Assembly: GCF_000020685.1 (NCBI RefSeq)
Contig: NC_012528.1
Coordinates: 310,001 to 374,000, forward strand
Direction of reading: 5' to 3'
Source: Deinococcus deserti VCD115
GTDB lineage: Bacteria; Deinococcota; Deinococci; Deinococcales; Deinococcaceae
DNA: 64,000 bases
In this document: piece by piece, positions 24,435 to 33,325 of the stretch
Layout: every line of letters starts with the position of its first letter
Numbering within the stretch: position 1 is the first letter of the stretch
Notes under the pieces: generated by a model
The model's input: only the letters and a program-made list of their open reading frames with translations
What the model was told of the DNA's origin: nothing
Databases searched by the model: none
Made by a program: the position numbers and the translations under genes

Positions 24435-26741
24435 GTGTCTGACGAACACCTCCTTGCCCCTGCACACCTGGGCGGTCCAGCCATCGACGCATCGAATTGC
24501 GCCCGCGAGCCGATTCATATTCCAGGCTCCATACAGCCCCATGGAGCGCTGCTGGTTCTTTCGGTTCATGAGATGTGCATCGTGCAGGTCAGTGCCAACA
24601 TCCCAGAGTTTTTTGAACGTCCTGCTGAGAGCCTCCTCGGACAACCTCTGGAACTCCTGGTGACCCCAACGTCACTGAGTCCCCTCAAAAAGATGCTGAC
24701 GCTGGAAGGCAGGACTCACACTTTTCCGGTCACCCTTTTGAAAGGCCTGACATACGACGCCACAGCGCACCTGGCCCAGGGCGTGCTGGTCCTTGAACTT
24801 GAGCGTCCGAATTCCCCCGAGGTCGCTGCTGACATTTACCGCGCGACGCAACAGGCCCTGACCGAACTCGACTCTTCCCGAGACGTCCTGGGGCTCTGTG
24901 CGACAGCAGCCTCGCAGGTCAGGGAACTCACGGGGTTTGACCGGGTCATGATCTACCGCTTTGCTGAAGACGGCAGCGGCGAGGTCGTCGCTGAGGCGCG
25001 GCACAGCGACATCGCAAGCTACCTCGGACATCGTTTTCCAGAGTCGGACATTCCTCGGCAAGCACGTGCGCTCTACCTCAAAAACCTGCTGCGCCTGACT
25101 GCTGACGTCAATGCTGGTGTCATACCCCTTGTCCCGCTGCTCAATCCGGTGACGGGCGCTCCTCTTGACATGAGCCTGATGGTATTGCGGAGCACCTCGC
25201 CCATGCACGTGCAGTACCTGAAAAATATGGGCGTCACCTCGAGTCTGTCTGTTTCGATCGTTCAGGACGGGCGCCTCTGGGGCCTGATCGCCTGCCACCA
25301 CACCACTGCCAGAGTCATTCCTCATCAGGTTCGCGCTTCTTGTGAGTTCCTTGGCCGCGTTCTGGCCATGCAACTCGCGGCCAAGCGGGACGCCGAGACC
25401 TACCGCTTCCGGGAAAAGCTGAAGCATCGTCATCAACAGATTCTGAACGCCATGATGTCCAGCCGCCTGCCGGTTGAAGCGATCAGGCGTCCCGACCTTG
25501 ATGTGGTGGGCTTTATGCGGGCAAGCGGATTTGCCGTTCGTCTGGCCGGTCAAGTGGTGACGCTGGGTGAAACGCCTGCGGAGCCTGAACTTCAACACCT
25601 GCTGGGCTGGCTGCGCGAGCACCACCCCTCCAGTTTTCACACGAATACCCTGAGTGCCTTCCTTCCGGCAGCCACTGCTTACTCGGATAAAGCAAGTGGA
25701 GTGCTGGGTATGAGCGTGTCTGGCCACTGGGAGGAATACCTGTTGTGGTTCCGGCCAGAGATTCCCCAGACGGTAACCTGGGGCGGCAATCCGGCTAAAC
25801 CGGTGCAATCCGGTGAAGACGGTACGGTTGACCTGACACCTCGGGCTTCTTTCGAGGCGTATGTCCAGCAGGTGCGGCACACGGCCCTGCCATGGCATCC
25901 AGGCGAGGTCGCCGAAGCCGAAAGCATGCGGGATGCATTGGTGGAGACGACAAGCGTGCGCCTGACCGCGCTGCAAGAGCATCATCAGCAACTTCAACGC
26001 GCACATGATGCCCTTGGGCGGAGCAACGCAGAACTCCAGCGTCGAAACGAGGAGTTGGCGCAGTTTGCGTATGTGGCGTCGCATGATCTGCAAGAACCCC
26101 TGCGTATTCTCGGCACCTACAGCGACATTCTCCTCCACCGGTATCAGGGACAGCTCGACGAGCGTGCCCAAGGGTATCTGCGGCACATTGGCGAACAGGT
26201 CTTCCGTGCCCGGCAGCTGGTCCGGGATGTTCTCACGCTCTCGAATGTGACCGCTCAACCCCCCCTGACGGATGTGGATCTGAACAGGGTGTGGGAGGAC
26301 ATCAGCCCGACGCTCCCCTGGCCAGCAGATGCCCAGGTAGAGTGTGCCGACCTTCCACACGTCCACGCAAATGTTGCCCAGGTTCAGCAGCTCCTTACAA
26401 ATGTGTTCGGGAATGCCATTAAGTTCCGCGCGGACCGACCCCTCCGTATCCGCTTTACCGGGGAACAGCGGGGGGAATGGGTGCATCTGGCGATCCGTGA
26501 CAACGGGATTGGCATCGCCCAGGAGCACGCAGAGCAGGTCTTCGTCATGTTTCAGCGCCTCCAGAGCAGGACCGATCAGCTCACTGGGAACGGAATTGGA
26601 CTGGCCGTGTGCAAGAAGGTCGTGGAGCGTCATGGCGGGAACATCTGGATTGACGGTCAGGTCGGCGAGGGTACGACGGTCTCGTTTACCCTTCCTGCCG
26701 TGTCCACCAAAACCAGGAGCTCGCCTCCCGTAATGACCTGA
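24435..26741 (+). CDS. bphP: Bacteriophytochrome histidine kinase
   Basis: A 768-aa red/far-red photosensor kinase. The N-terminal PAS segment carries the biliverdin-attachment Cys22 in SNCAREPIHIPGSIQPHGAL, as in Deinococcus radiodurans BphP (Cys24). The GAF domain (about 130-300) has PESDIPRQAR and the chromophore-contacting IACHH near residue 285. The PHY domain (about 310-490) follows, then HisKA with His550 in VASHDLQEPLR and an HATPase with NVFGNAIKFR, RDNGIGIAQEHA and GNGIGLAVCKKV. GTG at 24435 is chosen because the conserved N-terminus starts there and AGGGAC lies 9 bases upstream. A receiver gene is divergent at 24068. No heme oxygenase gene is beside it, so biliverdin must come from elsewhere. 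Confidence 0.96.
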   Translation: MSDEHLLAPAHLGGPAIDASNCAREPIHIPGSIQPHGALLVLSVHEMCIVQVSANIPEFFERPAESLLGQPLELLVTPTSLSPLKKMLTLEGRTHTFPVTLLKGLTYDATAHLAQGVLVLELERPNSPEVAADIYRATQQALTELDSSRDVLGLCATAASQVRELTGFDRVMIYRFAEDGSGEVVAEARHSDIASYLGHRFPESDIPRQARALYLKNLLRLTADVNAGVIPLVPLLNPVTGAPLDMSLMVLRSTSPMHVQYLKNMGVTSSLSVSIVQDGRLWGLIACHHTTARVIPHQVRASCEFLGRVLAMQLAAKRDAETYRFREKLKHRHQQILNAMMSSRLPVEAIRRPDLDVVGFMRASGFAVRLAGQVVTLGETPAEPELQHLLGWLREHHPSSFHTNTLSAFLPAATAYSDKASGVLGMSVSGHWEEYLLWFRPEIPQTVTWGGNPAKPVQSGEDGTVDLTPRASFEAYVQQVRHTALPWHPGEVAEAESMRDALVETTSVRLTALQEHHQQLQRAHDALGRSNAELQRRNEELAQFAYVASHDLQEPLRILGTYSDILLHRYQGQLDERAQGYLRHIGEQVFRARQLVRDVLTLSNVTAQPPLTDVDLNRVWEDISPTLPWPADAQVECADLPHVHANVAQVQQLLTNVFGNAIKFRADRPLRIRFTGEQRGEWVHLAIRDNGIGIAQEHAEQVFVMFQRLQSRTDQLTGNGIGLAVCKKVVERHGGNIWIDGQVGEGTTVSFTLPAVSTKTRSSPPVMT

Positions 26742-27134
26742 AGGTTTTCCGGCGGCGCGGCGGCGTGCACCAGAGTGGACGGCGCACCTGTCTCTCCGGC
26801 TGCTGAGGGAGGTCAGGCCGTTCGTAATCTTTTCTTATGTCAGTCTGGCGGTTCATGACGTGGTGCCCACCTGTGGTCAGCGAGCAAGGCACAGGGTATG
26901 CCCGGACTGCCGAGCGGAACAGCAGCCTGCACCTTGAGGTGCTCACGGTTCGGACCCCTCCACGCGGCCCGGCAGCAACATGGTCTCTGAGGCATGGGAC
27001 CCCACGCCCAGGTGACCGATGTCTGGCTATGTCCGCGCTTCAACCGACAACTTTCCTGAAGTTCTGACGCGCCGGCACCCATGGAGCGCTCAGTGGTTGT
27101 GTTTGGGACTGGTTCCTAACGTGAACAACAGTTA
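26742..27134. other. Intergenic stretch without a recognised gene
   Basis: About 390 bases between the phytochrome gene and the palindrome before the RHH-like gene. Short overlapping frames are visible on both strands but none is supported. The last 40 bases probably contain the promoter of the next operon; a TACACT sequence at 27133-27138 touches the palindrome. Confidence 0.45.
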
Positions 27135-27165
27135 CACTAAAGATGGCAAATTGCCATCTTTAGTG
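27135..27165. promoter_or_regulatory. Perfect 15+15 bp palindrome, probable operator
   Basis: Arms 27135-27149 and 27151-27165 are exact reverse complements around a single central base. It lies 19 bases upstream of the ATG of the small RHH-like gene and overlaps a possible -10 sequence (TACACT, 27133-27138), so a protein bound here would block transcription. In RNA it could instead fold near the ribosome-binding site. Confidence 0.65.
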
Positions 27166-27184
27166 GGAATCTTTCGGAGAAAAA

Positions 27185-27508
27185 ATGGCAACCAAAACAA
27201 ATTCACGTGTTCAGACCCTTATCCGCCACGCTCTAGACGAACAGGCTGCGCGCGGGCATCAGGGAGATTTACCTGAAGGGAAAGTCACCTTGCGTCTGCA
27301 GGCCATCGACCTCTACTGGCTGTCTCAGCTTGCGGTACTGATGGACGCCAGCCGCACCCGCGCCGCCTCCCAATTGCTATCAGCCGCTATCCGGGACGCC
27401 GCTCACACCGCCGGCCTGCCTACCGAAGGCGAACAGTTCCAGACGAGTTTCCAGGCGTTCCTGAAGCAGGAATTCCCACACGAGACGTCCCCGCCCTCTG
27501 ACACCTGA
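27185..27508 (+). CDS. Small ribbon-helix-helix-like protein, probable regulator of the antiporter operon
   Basis: A 107-aa protein with a basic N-terminus (MATKTNSRVQTLIRHAL) and a core GKVTLRLQAIDLYWLSQLAV, then MDASRTRAASQLLSAAIRDA. This order, a short beta strand followed by two helices with a turn containing SRTRA, is like ribbon-helix-helix DNA-binding proteins, though this is a judgement from pattern only. GGAG lies 7 bases before ATG. The gene ends 11 bases before the antiporter start, so both are in one operon. The perfect palindrome just upstream makes autoregulation likely. It could alternatively be an unrelated small hypothetical. Confidence 0.7.
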   Translation: MATKTNSRVQTLIRHALDEQAARGHQGDLPEGKVTLRLQAIDLYWLSQLAVLMDASRTRAASQLLSAAIRDAAHTAGLPTEGEQFQTSFQAFLKQEFPHETSPPSDT

Positions 27509-27519
27509 CTGGAGGCCGC

Positions 27520-29211
27520 ATGCCGCACCACACAGAACTGATTTCTGCCCTCGCTGTCGGCCTGACGCTGGCTTTCTTCGGCGGCCTGCTCGCGACCCGT
27601 CTTCACCTGCCTCCCTTGATCGGCTACCTCCTCGCCGGCCTCGCTGTCGGGCCGTTCACCCCGGGCTTCGTCGCCGACGCCAGCATTGCCGCGCAGCTGT
27701 CTGAGATTGGCGTGATGCTTCTGATGTTCGGCGTTGGCCTCCATTTCTCCATCAGCGACCTGCTCGCGGTGCGCCGCATAGCCGTTCCCGGCGCGCTCCT
27801 GCGCATCCTGACCATCACCCTGCTGGGTGCTGGCGTCTCGCAACTGTGGGGCTGGTCCATGGGAGAAGGCCTGGTGTTTGGTCTGGCCCTCTCCGTGGCC
27901 AGCACTGTGGTGCTGCTGCGTGCGCTTGAAGAACGGGGAACGCTCGACACCACCAACGGGAAGATCGCGGTGGGGTGGCTTGTGGTTGAGGATCTTGTCA
28001 TGGTCCTGGCGCTGGTTCTGTTGCCTGCGCTGGCCCCCTTGCTGTCGGGTGGCGAGGGAACGGTGAATCTGGGAGCGCTGGGCATGTCCCTGGCCCTCAC
28101 GCTGGGAAAAATGCTTCTGTTCGTGGTGGTCATGATGCTCGCTGGCCGGCGCTTCATTCCATGGATGCTTGCCCGCGTGGCCAGGATCGGCTCCCGCGAA
28201 CTGTTTACGCTTGCCGTCCTGGGCACCGCTCTCGGCATTGCGTACGTGGCCGGAGCATTGTTTGGCGTGTCGTTTGCGTTGGGAGCCTTCCTGGCTGGTG
28301 TGGTGGCCAGCGAAAGCAAATTCAGTCATCAGGTGGCGGAGGACGCCCTGCCGTTCCAGGATGCGTTTGCCGTTCTCTTTTTCGTGTCGGTCGGCATGTT
28401 GTTCAATCCTGCCATCCTGCTTCAGGCACCGCTGCTCGTGCTGGCCACCTCACTGATCATCGTCGTGGCGAAAACGCTGATCGCGTTCCTGACCATGCGT
28501 CTGCTGCGCGCCTCCTTTACCACCTCCCTCACGGTGGCCATCTCTCTGGCACAGATTGGGGAGTTCTCGTTTATCCTGGCGACGCTGGGCCGCGACCTGA
28601 ACCTGCTGAGCGTTCAGGGACAGAACCTGATTCTGGCAGGCGCGATCGTCTCAATCATCCTCAACCCCTTCCTGTTTCGCCTGATTCCTCTGGTCCAGAG
28701 GTGGCAGCAGAGAGGTGAGCCTCAGGGCACGCCACAGAGTCACCCGCCGGTCGGCCTGACACGGCACGCTGTGCTGATCGGCTACGGCCGGGTTGGTCGC
28801 ATGATTGCCCAGACTCTCCAGGCCCAGCACGTGCCGTTTGTCGTGGTCGAGCAGGACGAACGCCGCATTGATGAACTCAGGGAATCAAACATTCCTGCTA
28901 TCTACGGTGATGCAGCCCGGACATCCGTCTTGCACCAGGCAGCGCTCCGTGACGCCCGTGTGGTCATTATCGCCACTCCTGATGCCATTCAGGCTCAGTT
29001 GATCGTGGAGCATGTGCGCCGGGTCAATCCGGATGTGTATGTCACGGCCCGGAGTCATGACGAACACACCCAGCGGGCCCTGCGTGATCTGGGGGCAAGT
29101 GATGTCCTGTACGCGGAACACGAACTTGGCCTGGCTATGGGCAACCATGTTCTGGCGGCCCTGCGCCCGGCGCATGATGCTCCCGCCAGTCGTGCCGGAA
29201 CAAGCTCCTGA
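27520..29211 (+). CDS. Kef/YbaL-type cation:proton antiporter with RCK (TrkA-N) domain
   Basis: A 563-aa CPA2 antiporter for K+ or Na+ exchange against H+. About twelve TM segments occupy residues 5-400, with PPLIGYLLAGLAVGP near residue 33 and the conserved VVEDLVMVLAL near 155. The C-terminal RCK nucleotide-binding domain (about 415-545) has the Rossmann motif IGYGRVGR followed by an acidic residue after VVVEQDE, and GDAARTSVL. It starts 11 bases after the RHH-like gene; that regulator and its palindrome probably set expression. NAD(H) or another nucleotide at the RCK domain would gate activity. The YbaL subgroup is the best match. Confidence 0.93.
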   Translation: MPHHTELISALAVGLTLAFFGGLLATRLHLPPLIGYLLAGLAVGPFTPGFVADASIAAQLSEIGVMLLMFGVGLHFSISDLLAVRRIAVPGALLRILTITLLGAGVSQLWGWSMGEGLVFGLALSVASTVVLLRALEERGTLDTTNGKIAVGWLVVEDLVMVLALVLLPALAPLLSGGEGTVNLGALGMSLALTLGKMLLFVVVMMLAGRRFIPWMLARVARIGSRELFTLAVLGTALGIAYVAGALFGVSFALGAFLAGVVASESKFSHQVAEDALPFQDAFAVLFFVSVGMLFNPAILLQAPLLVLATSLIIVVAKTLIAFLTMRLLRASFTTSLTVAISLAQIGEFSFILATLGRDLNLLSVQGQNLILAGAIVSIILNPFLFRLIPLVQRWQQRGEPQGTPQSHPPVGLTRHAVLIGYGRVGRMIAQTLQAQHVPFVVVEQDERRIDELRESNIPAIYGDAARTSVLHQAALRDARVVIIATPDAIQAQLIVEHVRRVNPDVYVTARSHDEHTQRALRDLGASDVLYAEHELGLAMGNHVLAALRPAHDAPASRAGTSS

Positions 29212-29551
29212 CTGGCATCGTCCTGGCTCCGGCCTTGAGGTCGAGACTCTTTTCCGGCGCCGGTCAGCACCCACTGGATTGCAGGCGCCTGAACTGTCAC
29301 CGGCCACATGAGGCAGTCACACCAGAGGACTTTCGTTTGATCGAGGGTGCTGTCTCAGGCTGGTGTCACGCTCATGCCTGCCACCTTGTGCTGGGAGTTG
29401 AGGACGTCAGCTGCCTCTGTCTTGCTTGACGACCTCAGCGGGTCCGGTCCTGCGTCTCATGGAGCCGTCTGCCGATGAATCCTGCCAAAAGCGAAAGCCG
29501 CACCGGGCTCAAGGACTTCTGCCGTGTCAAAGACATCACCCACAGACGCTC
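29212..29551. other. Intergenic region between convergent genes
   Basis: About 340 bases between the antiporter and the minus-strand cyclodeaminase-like gene. No gene, no clear hairpin terminator of the long perfect type seen elsewhere in the window. Confidence 0.45.
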
Positions 29552-30547
29552 TTACAGCGACACAACCTCGCCAACGCATCGCTGCTCGGCCAATCTCAGG
29601 AGATGCCCAGCCAGTGCAGTGTCCTGGAAAGACACTCCCGTCGAGTCGAACACTGTAATTTCTTCTGAGTGTTCCCGGCCCGGCTTCAAGCCTGCACACA
29701 GCTCACCCAGCTCTGCGTAGATGTCCTCCGGTTGTACGAGCTGCAGGGCGACCGGGCGCTGCATTTCCCCTATGGTCAGGCTCTGGGCACGCCGGTCTAC
29801 CACGACTTTGGCCACGGCGACCAGATATGGATCAAGTTCCTGCTTCCCGGGAGCATCAGAACCCATGGCGTTGATATGCGTTCCAGGTCTGATCCACTGC
29901 CGCGAGATGATCGGTTCCTCCGCCGGAGTCACAGTGACGACGATGTCCGCGTCTTCGCAGGCGGCCTGTCCGTCCGGCACCGCCCGCACAGCGAGGCCCG
30001 GCAGGTCGGCCGCTTCCACGAATGCCTCGGCACGCTCGGGGGTGCGTGACCAGACCCGCACTTCCTTCAACGACCGCACTTCCTGAAGAGCTCGAAGTTG
30101 CGCCAGCGCCTGCCCTCCTGTCCCGAACAGCGCCACCACCTGAGCGTCCGGGCGGGAGAGCATCTGGGCCGCCACGGCCCCGGCAGCGGCCGTGCGAGCC
30201 TCTGTGATGACGTTGGCGGCCAGAAGCGCGTGCGGTTGCCCGGTGACAGGATCGCCCATCAGCATGACTGCGCTGTGCGTTGGTAGGCCACGGCGAACAT
30301 TGTCGGGATAGTACGATCCCATCTTCAGACCAAAGACCTCGTGATGCCCGGACAGCTGCAGATGACTGGTTTTAATGCTGTAGCGTCCGCCGTTCAGGGA
30401 ATGGCCGACCACAGGCAGCACTGCAGCCTGACCGCGACCATCTGCCGCAAACGCGTCCCGGACGATGTCTATAACTTCCCGCTCATCGAGGAGTGAGCGA
30501 ATCACGGTATCGCTGAGGACCGTCAGAGGCATCGCACCGTGATTCAT
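29552..30547 (-). CDS. Ornithine cyclodeaminase/mu-crystallin family protein
   Basis: A 331-aa NAD(P)-dependent enzyme of the OCD/mu-crystallin family, which includes ornithine cyclodeaminases, amino-acid dehydrogenases such as DauB, and the EutC enzyme. The N-terminal dimerisation domain (1-120) has YSIKTSHLQ and FGLKMGSYYPDN, where Lys residues line the active site; the Rossmann domain shows VALFGTGGQALAQLRAL near residue 140. DADIVVTVTPAEEPI and HINAMGSDAPGKQELD (NAMGS, Asp catalytic) near residue 235 complete the signature. Its start overlaps the stop of the dehydratase-like gene by 4 bases, so they are coupled. The substrate may be an imino or amino acid; arginine/ornithine or a diamino acid are possibilities. 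Confidence 0.92.
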   Translation of the reverse strand: MNHGAMPLTVLSDTVIRSLLDEREVIDIVRDAFAADGRGQAAVLPVVGHSLNGGRYSIKTSHLQLSGHHEVFGLKMGSYYPDNVRRGLPTHSAVMLMGDPVTGQPHALLAANVITEARTAAAGAVAAQMLSRPDAQVVALFGTGGQALAQLRALQEVRSLKEVRVWSRTPERAEAFVEAADLPGLAVRAVPDGQAACEDADIVVTVTPAEEPIISRQWIRPGTHINAMGSDAPGKQELDPYLVAVAKVVVDRRAQSLTIGEMQRPVALQLVQPEDIYAELGELCAGLKPGREHSEEITVFDSTGVSFQDTALAGHLLRLAEQRCVGEVVSL

Positions 30548-31527
30548 TCCTGTTCCTCTTTCAACAGGTGCACGAGCAGATCACGATCGAGATTGCCGCC
30601 ACTGAGGACAGCGACGAGTGGGCCGGCGGCTTGCAGTTCCTGGCGGTGTGAGAGCGCCGCAGCCAGCGTCACGGCTCCACTGGGTTCCGTCACAAGGCGG
30701 GTTCGCAGGGTGGTCTCGCGCACCGCGCGCCGAAGTTCGGCTTCACTGACGGTAATGATGTCATCCACGAATGCCTGAACATGAAGCCAGTTCAAATCGC
30801 CCAGGTGCTGCACGCGCAGACCATCAGCCAGGGTGCGGCCCACCTGTTCGGCCGTGTAGGTGACGCGCTGCCCGGACTTGAAGCTGTCATGGGCGTCGGC
30901 GGCCACCTCGGGCTCCACACCAATGACGCGCACGTCTGGACGCTGCAGTTTCAGCGCGGCGGCCACACCCGACAACAGGCCCCCGCCACTCACCGGAACC
31001 AGGACGGTGTGTACGTCGGGCAGGTCCTCCAGAATCTCGAGCCCGACAGTGCCCGCCCCCGCGATAATGCGGGCATCGTCATATGGGGGAATGGGGCTCA
31101 GCCCCCGCTCTGACGTCAGCTCCTTGGCCCGGGCGGCGCGCTCCTCACTCGCGGGCCCCACCACGATCACGTCCGCACCGAACGCCCGGGTCATGTCCAG
31201 CTTCAGCTGGGGGGCATTGTCTGGCATGACGATCACGGCAGGGATCCCCAGCTGTTGGGCGGCATAGGCGACAGCCTGCGCATGGTTGCCGCTGGAATGA
31301 GCAACCACGCCTCGCTGCCGTTCGTCTTCGGACAGCGCAAGGAGGGCGTTGAAGGCTCCGCGCAGCTTAAATGCCCCAGTAGGTTGCAGGTTCTCCGGTT
31401 TGACCCAGAATCCTTCGAGCGGAAACGGGACCAGAGGAGTGCGTACGACGTGGCCACGGATGCGCTGGTGTGCGCTCAACAATTCATTCAAAGCGATGAG
31501 GGAGGAAACAGCAGTTGGATGCGACAT
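30544..31527 (-). CDS. Threonine/serine dehydratase-like PLP enzyme
   Basis: A 327-aa fold-type-II PLP enzyme that removes water and ammonia from hydroxy- or diamino acids. The Schiff-base Lys is in TGAFKLRGAFNAL near residue 50, the phosphate-handling loop VSGGGLLSG near 180, and SSGNHAQAVAYAA near 75. ATG at 31527 has GAGG 7 bases upstream. It is coupled to the cyclodeaminase-like gene. The pair, threonine-dehydratase-like plus OCD-like, is the arrangement of EutB/EutC in ectoine breakdown and is also found beside DauR-type regulators in arginine-related clusters, so the pair may deal with a modified amino acid. The specificity cannot be decided here. Confidence 0.92.
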   Translation of the reverse strand: MSHPTAVSSLIALNELLSAHQRIRGHVVRTPLVPFPLEGFWVKPENLQPTGAFKLRGAFNALLALSEDERQRGVVAHSSGNHAQAVAYAAQQLGIPAVIVMPDNAPQLKLDMTRAFGADVIVVGPASEERAARAKELTSERGLSPIPPYDDARIIAGAGTVGLEILEDLPDVHTVLVPVSGGGLLSGVAAALKLQRPDVRVIGVEPEVAADAHDSFKSGQRVTYTAEQVGRTLADGLRVQHLGDLNWLHVQAFVDDIITVSEAELRRAVRETTLRTRLVTEPSGAVTLAAALSHRQELQAAGPLVAVLSGGNLDRDLLVHLLKEEQE

Positions 31528-31552
31528 GAACAAACCTCGGAAATGATGGGGT

Positions 31553-31566
31553 AAGCAGACCTGCTT
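31553..31566. promoter_or_regulatory. Possible operator in the divergent intergenic region
   Basis: AAGCAG-AC-CTGCTT, perfect 6-bp arms, 25 bases upstream of the dehydratase-like ATG and about 65 bases before the divergent DauR-like gene. Its position suits binding of the DauR-like protein. Confidence 0.4.
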
Positions 31567-31630
31567 GGCGGCGACCCACGAAGAATAAAGCCTTGCCCGC
31601 CGCATATGTCCTGAATGTCCAGACTCTGGA

Positions 31631-31636
31631 TAAAAT
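31631..31636 (+). promoter_or_regulatory. Candidate -10 box (TAAAAT), leaderless start
   Basis: TAAAAT ends 6 bases before the GTG at 31643, and no Shine-Dalgarno sequence precedes the GTG. Fits a leaderless transcript. Confidence 0.5.
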
Positions 31637-31642
31637 ATCTTT

Positions 31643-32308
31643 GTGTCAGAGACAGAAGCCGACCATATCCATCTCCTGGCGCAGCTCCAGCAGATCGCCC
31701 AGGGACTTGCCGAGACGTTCGCACCATTCTGTGAGGTGGTGGTGCACGATCTGACCTGCCCAGACCATGCGGTGATCGCGATCCACAACAACCTCTCGGG
31801 ACGTGAACACCATCAGCCCGCCACAGAGCTGGGGCTGGCCCGTATTCAGGACTCCCAGTACCCGCAGATCATCACCAATTACGCCAACCGCTTCGCCGAT
31901 GGCCGCCCAGCCAAAAGCACGTCTATCGGCATCAAAGACTCCCGGGGCAGTTATGTGGCCGCGCTTTGCCTGAACATTGACCTGACGGTTTTCCGCAGCC
32001 TGCAAAGCGTCATTGAATCTTTCGTGCAGCTGGACAATACAGTCAGCGTTCAGGAATCCCTCGAGCCCGCGGGGGCAGAGCTTCTCCGGGCGCACATGGA
32101 CCAGTTTGCCGCCAGACGCGGCACCGTACCCCAGGCTCTCAAGGTTGAAGACAGGCGAACACTCGTGAAAGAACTCAAAGCTGGCGGCCACCTGCAGGTG
32201 CGGCGAGCGATGGAAATCGTGGCGTCTCACCTTGGGGTTTCGCGGGCAGCAGCCTACAGCTATGCGAAAATATCACCGGGTGACCAGCTCAGGTCGCGTC
32301 GACCATAA
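31643..32308 (+). CDS. DauR/YheO-type PAS-HTH transcriptional regulator
   Basis: A 221-aa regulator. The N-terminal YheO-type PAS domain (residues 10-125) shows VVVHDLTCPDHAVIAIHNN, then SIGIKDSRGSYVAALCLNID. The C-terminal helix-turn-helix (about 165-215) contains AMEIVASHLGVSRAAAYSYAK. In Pseudomonas DauR controls D-arginine utilisation genes, one of which is an OCD-family enzyme, which agrees with the divergent OCD-like and dehydratase-like genes here. Start GTG at 31643 has TAAAAT 6 bases upstream and no ribosome-binding site, so it is read as a leaderless mRNA. The effector is unknown; D-arginine or another amino acid is a reasonable guess only. Confidence 0.87.
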   Translation: MSETEADHIHLLAQLQQIAQGLAETFAPFCEVVVHDLTCPDHAVIAIHNNLSGREHHQPATELGLARIQDSQYPQIITNYANRFADGRPAKSTSIGIKDSRGSYVAALCLNIDLTVFRSLQSVIESFVQLDNTVSVQESLEPAGAELLRAHMDQFAARRGTVPQALKVEDRRTLVKELKAGGHLQVRRAMEIVASHLGVSRAAAYSYAKISPGDQLRSRRP

Positions 32309-32845
32309 CTGTTTGGTGGTGAATTGTCCGGCACAGTTCAAAAGCCTCATACGTGTGCAGGCGAAAGGTAAGGCTGAAGCAACCGCCTGGTGTGCGCTCA
32401 CGGACATGCCGTCCAGCCGGCGTCACTTTGCCGGATGACGGGTCAATGGGCTATGTCAGCTTGAGGTTACCGTCCACGGCGCCCCTCTCTGAAAAGGGGC
32501 TTGCTGGCGGATATCCGAAGAATCTCTTCCCAGCGTTTACGCCGATGGAGCAGATCGTTCCTAGTTGCGAGGGAATGCAGCAGGCCTCTGCGCATCGCTT
32601 ACGGGGACTGATGAGCGGCCAAAACGACGTGACGGTGCTGCGCGGAGCGATTCAACGGTTGCAGCTCATCGACCGGGTTGAATCTAAGGACGTGTAAACT
32701 ACAGAGCTTTCATAAGTGACTTCAAAAGGACGTCTTCACAAGGCAGTCCGAGCGTGAGCGCTGGCTCAAGTCGAACCTCAGAGACGATAAACCGCGTCGA
32801 CTTAGCTTTCATATCTTCTGTCGCGTCCGGTCAGAGAATAGGCAA
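32309..32845. other. Intergenic region with possible gene remnant
   Basis: About 540 bases. A plus-strand frame ending at 32697 (last part SGQNDVTVLRGAIQRLQLID) has protein-like composition but no start signals or recognised family, and may be a decayed gene. Nothing else seen. Confidence 0.4.
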
Positions 32846-33325
32846 ATGTTTCGCATGCGCCCGGCTCTTGTATTGACTTCAGCCCTCGTCATTGCTGCAC
32901 CTCTCCAGAGCGCCCACGCCACAGCCCTTGAGAAAGCAAAATTTGTCTTTCACCTTGGCGCAGCGTATTACGCATTCAACACCTGGGTCTGGAAGCCATA
33001 CCGTCAGTACAAGTTCCAGGTAGGAGCACCAAACCAGAAAACGAATATTGTCAAAGCCGGCGCCGCCCTTCTGTTCGCCGGCTATCAGGTAAATTCAGCC
33101 ATCAAAATGACCAGAAATACCCAGGATCCCTTCCTGAAGAGCATCGGTGGCCTTTTGCCCAACTTCAGGAAATCACTCACTGCTGTTGGAAACGATCTTA
33201 AACAGGGGCGCTTCAATGAGCAGGGAATTCAGCAACTGAACCGCAGCGCCACGCAGCTGCTCAACGCTGCTCAGCAGCAGGGACAAACCATCCGGCCTGT
33301 CGCTGTGCCTATCCCAGGTTTGTAA
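32846..33325 (+). CDS. Hypothetical secreted protein
   Basis: A 159-aa protein with a Sec-type signal peptide: MFRMRPALVLTSALVIAAPL then a SAHA-TA cleavage site near residue 26. The mature part is mildly basic with a mid-protein hydrophobic segment (AGAALLFAGYQVNSA near residue 75) and a Gln/Asn-rich amphipathic C-terminal helix (LNRSATQLLNAAQQQGQ). No known domain is recognised. It may be anchored or periplasmic. ATG at 32846 has only a weak AGG upstream; ATG at 32855 is an alternative. It stands alone upstream of the insertion sequence. Confidence 0.7.
   Translation: MFRMRPALVLTSALVIAAPLQSAHATALEKAKFVFHLGAAYYAFNTWVWKPYRQYKFQVGAPNQKTNIVKAGAALLFAGYQVNSAIKMTRNTQDPFLKSIGGLLPNFRKSLTAVGNDLKQGRFNEQGIQQLNRSATQLLNAAQQQGQTIRPVAVPIPGL

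Noticed and set aside
24672..26633. 653-codon minus-strand frame opposite the phytochrome
   Set aside because: The plus strand has a complete, motif-rich phytochrome; the other frame is compositionally a shadow.
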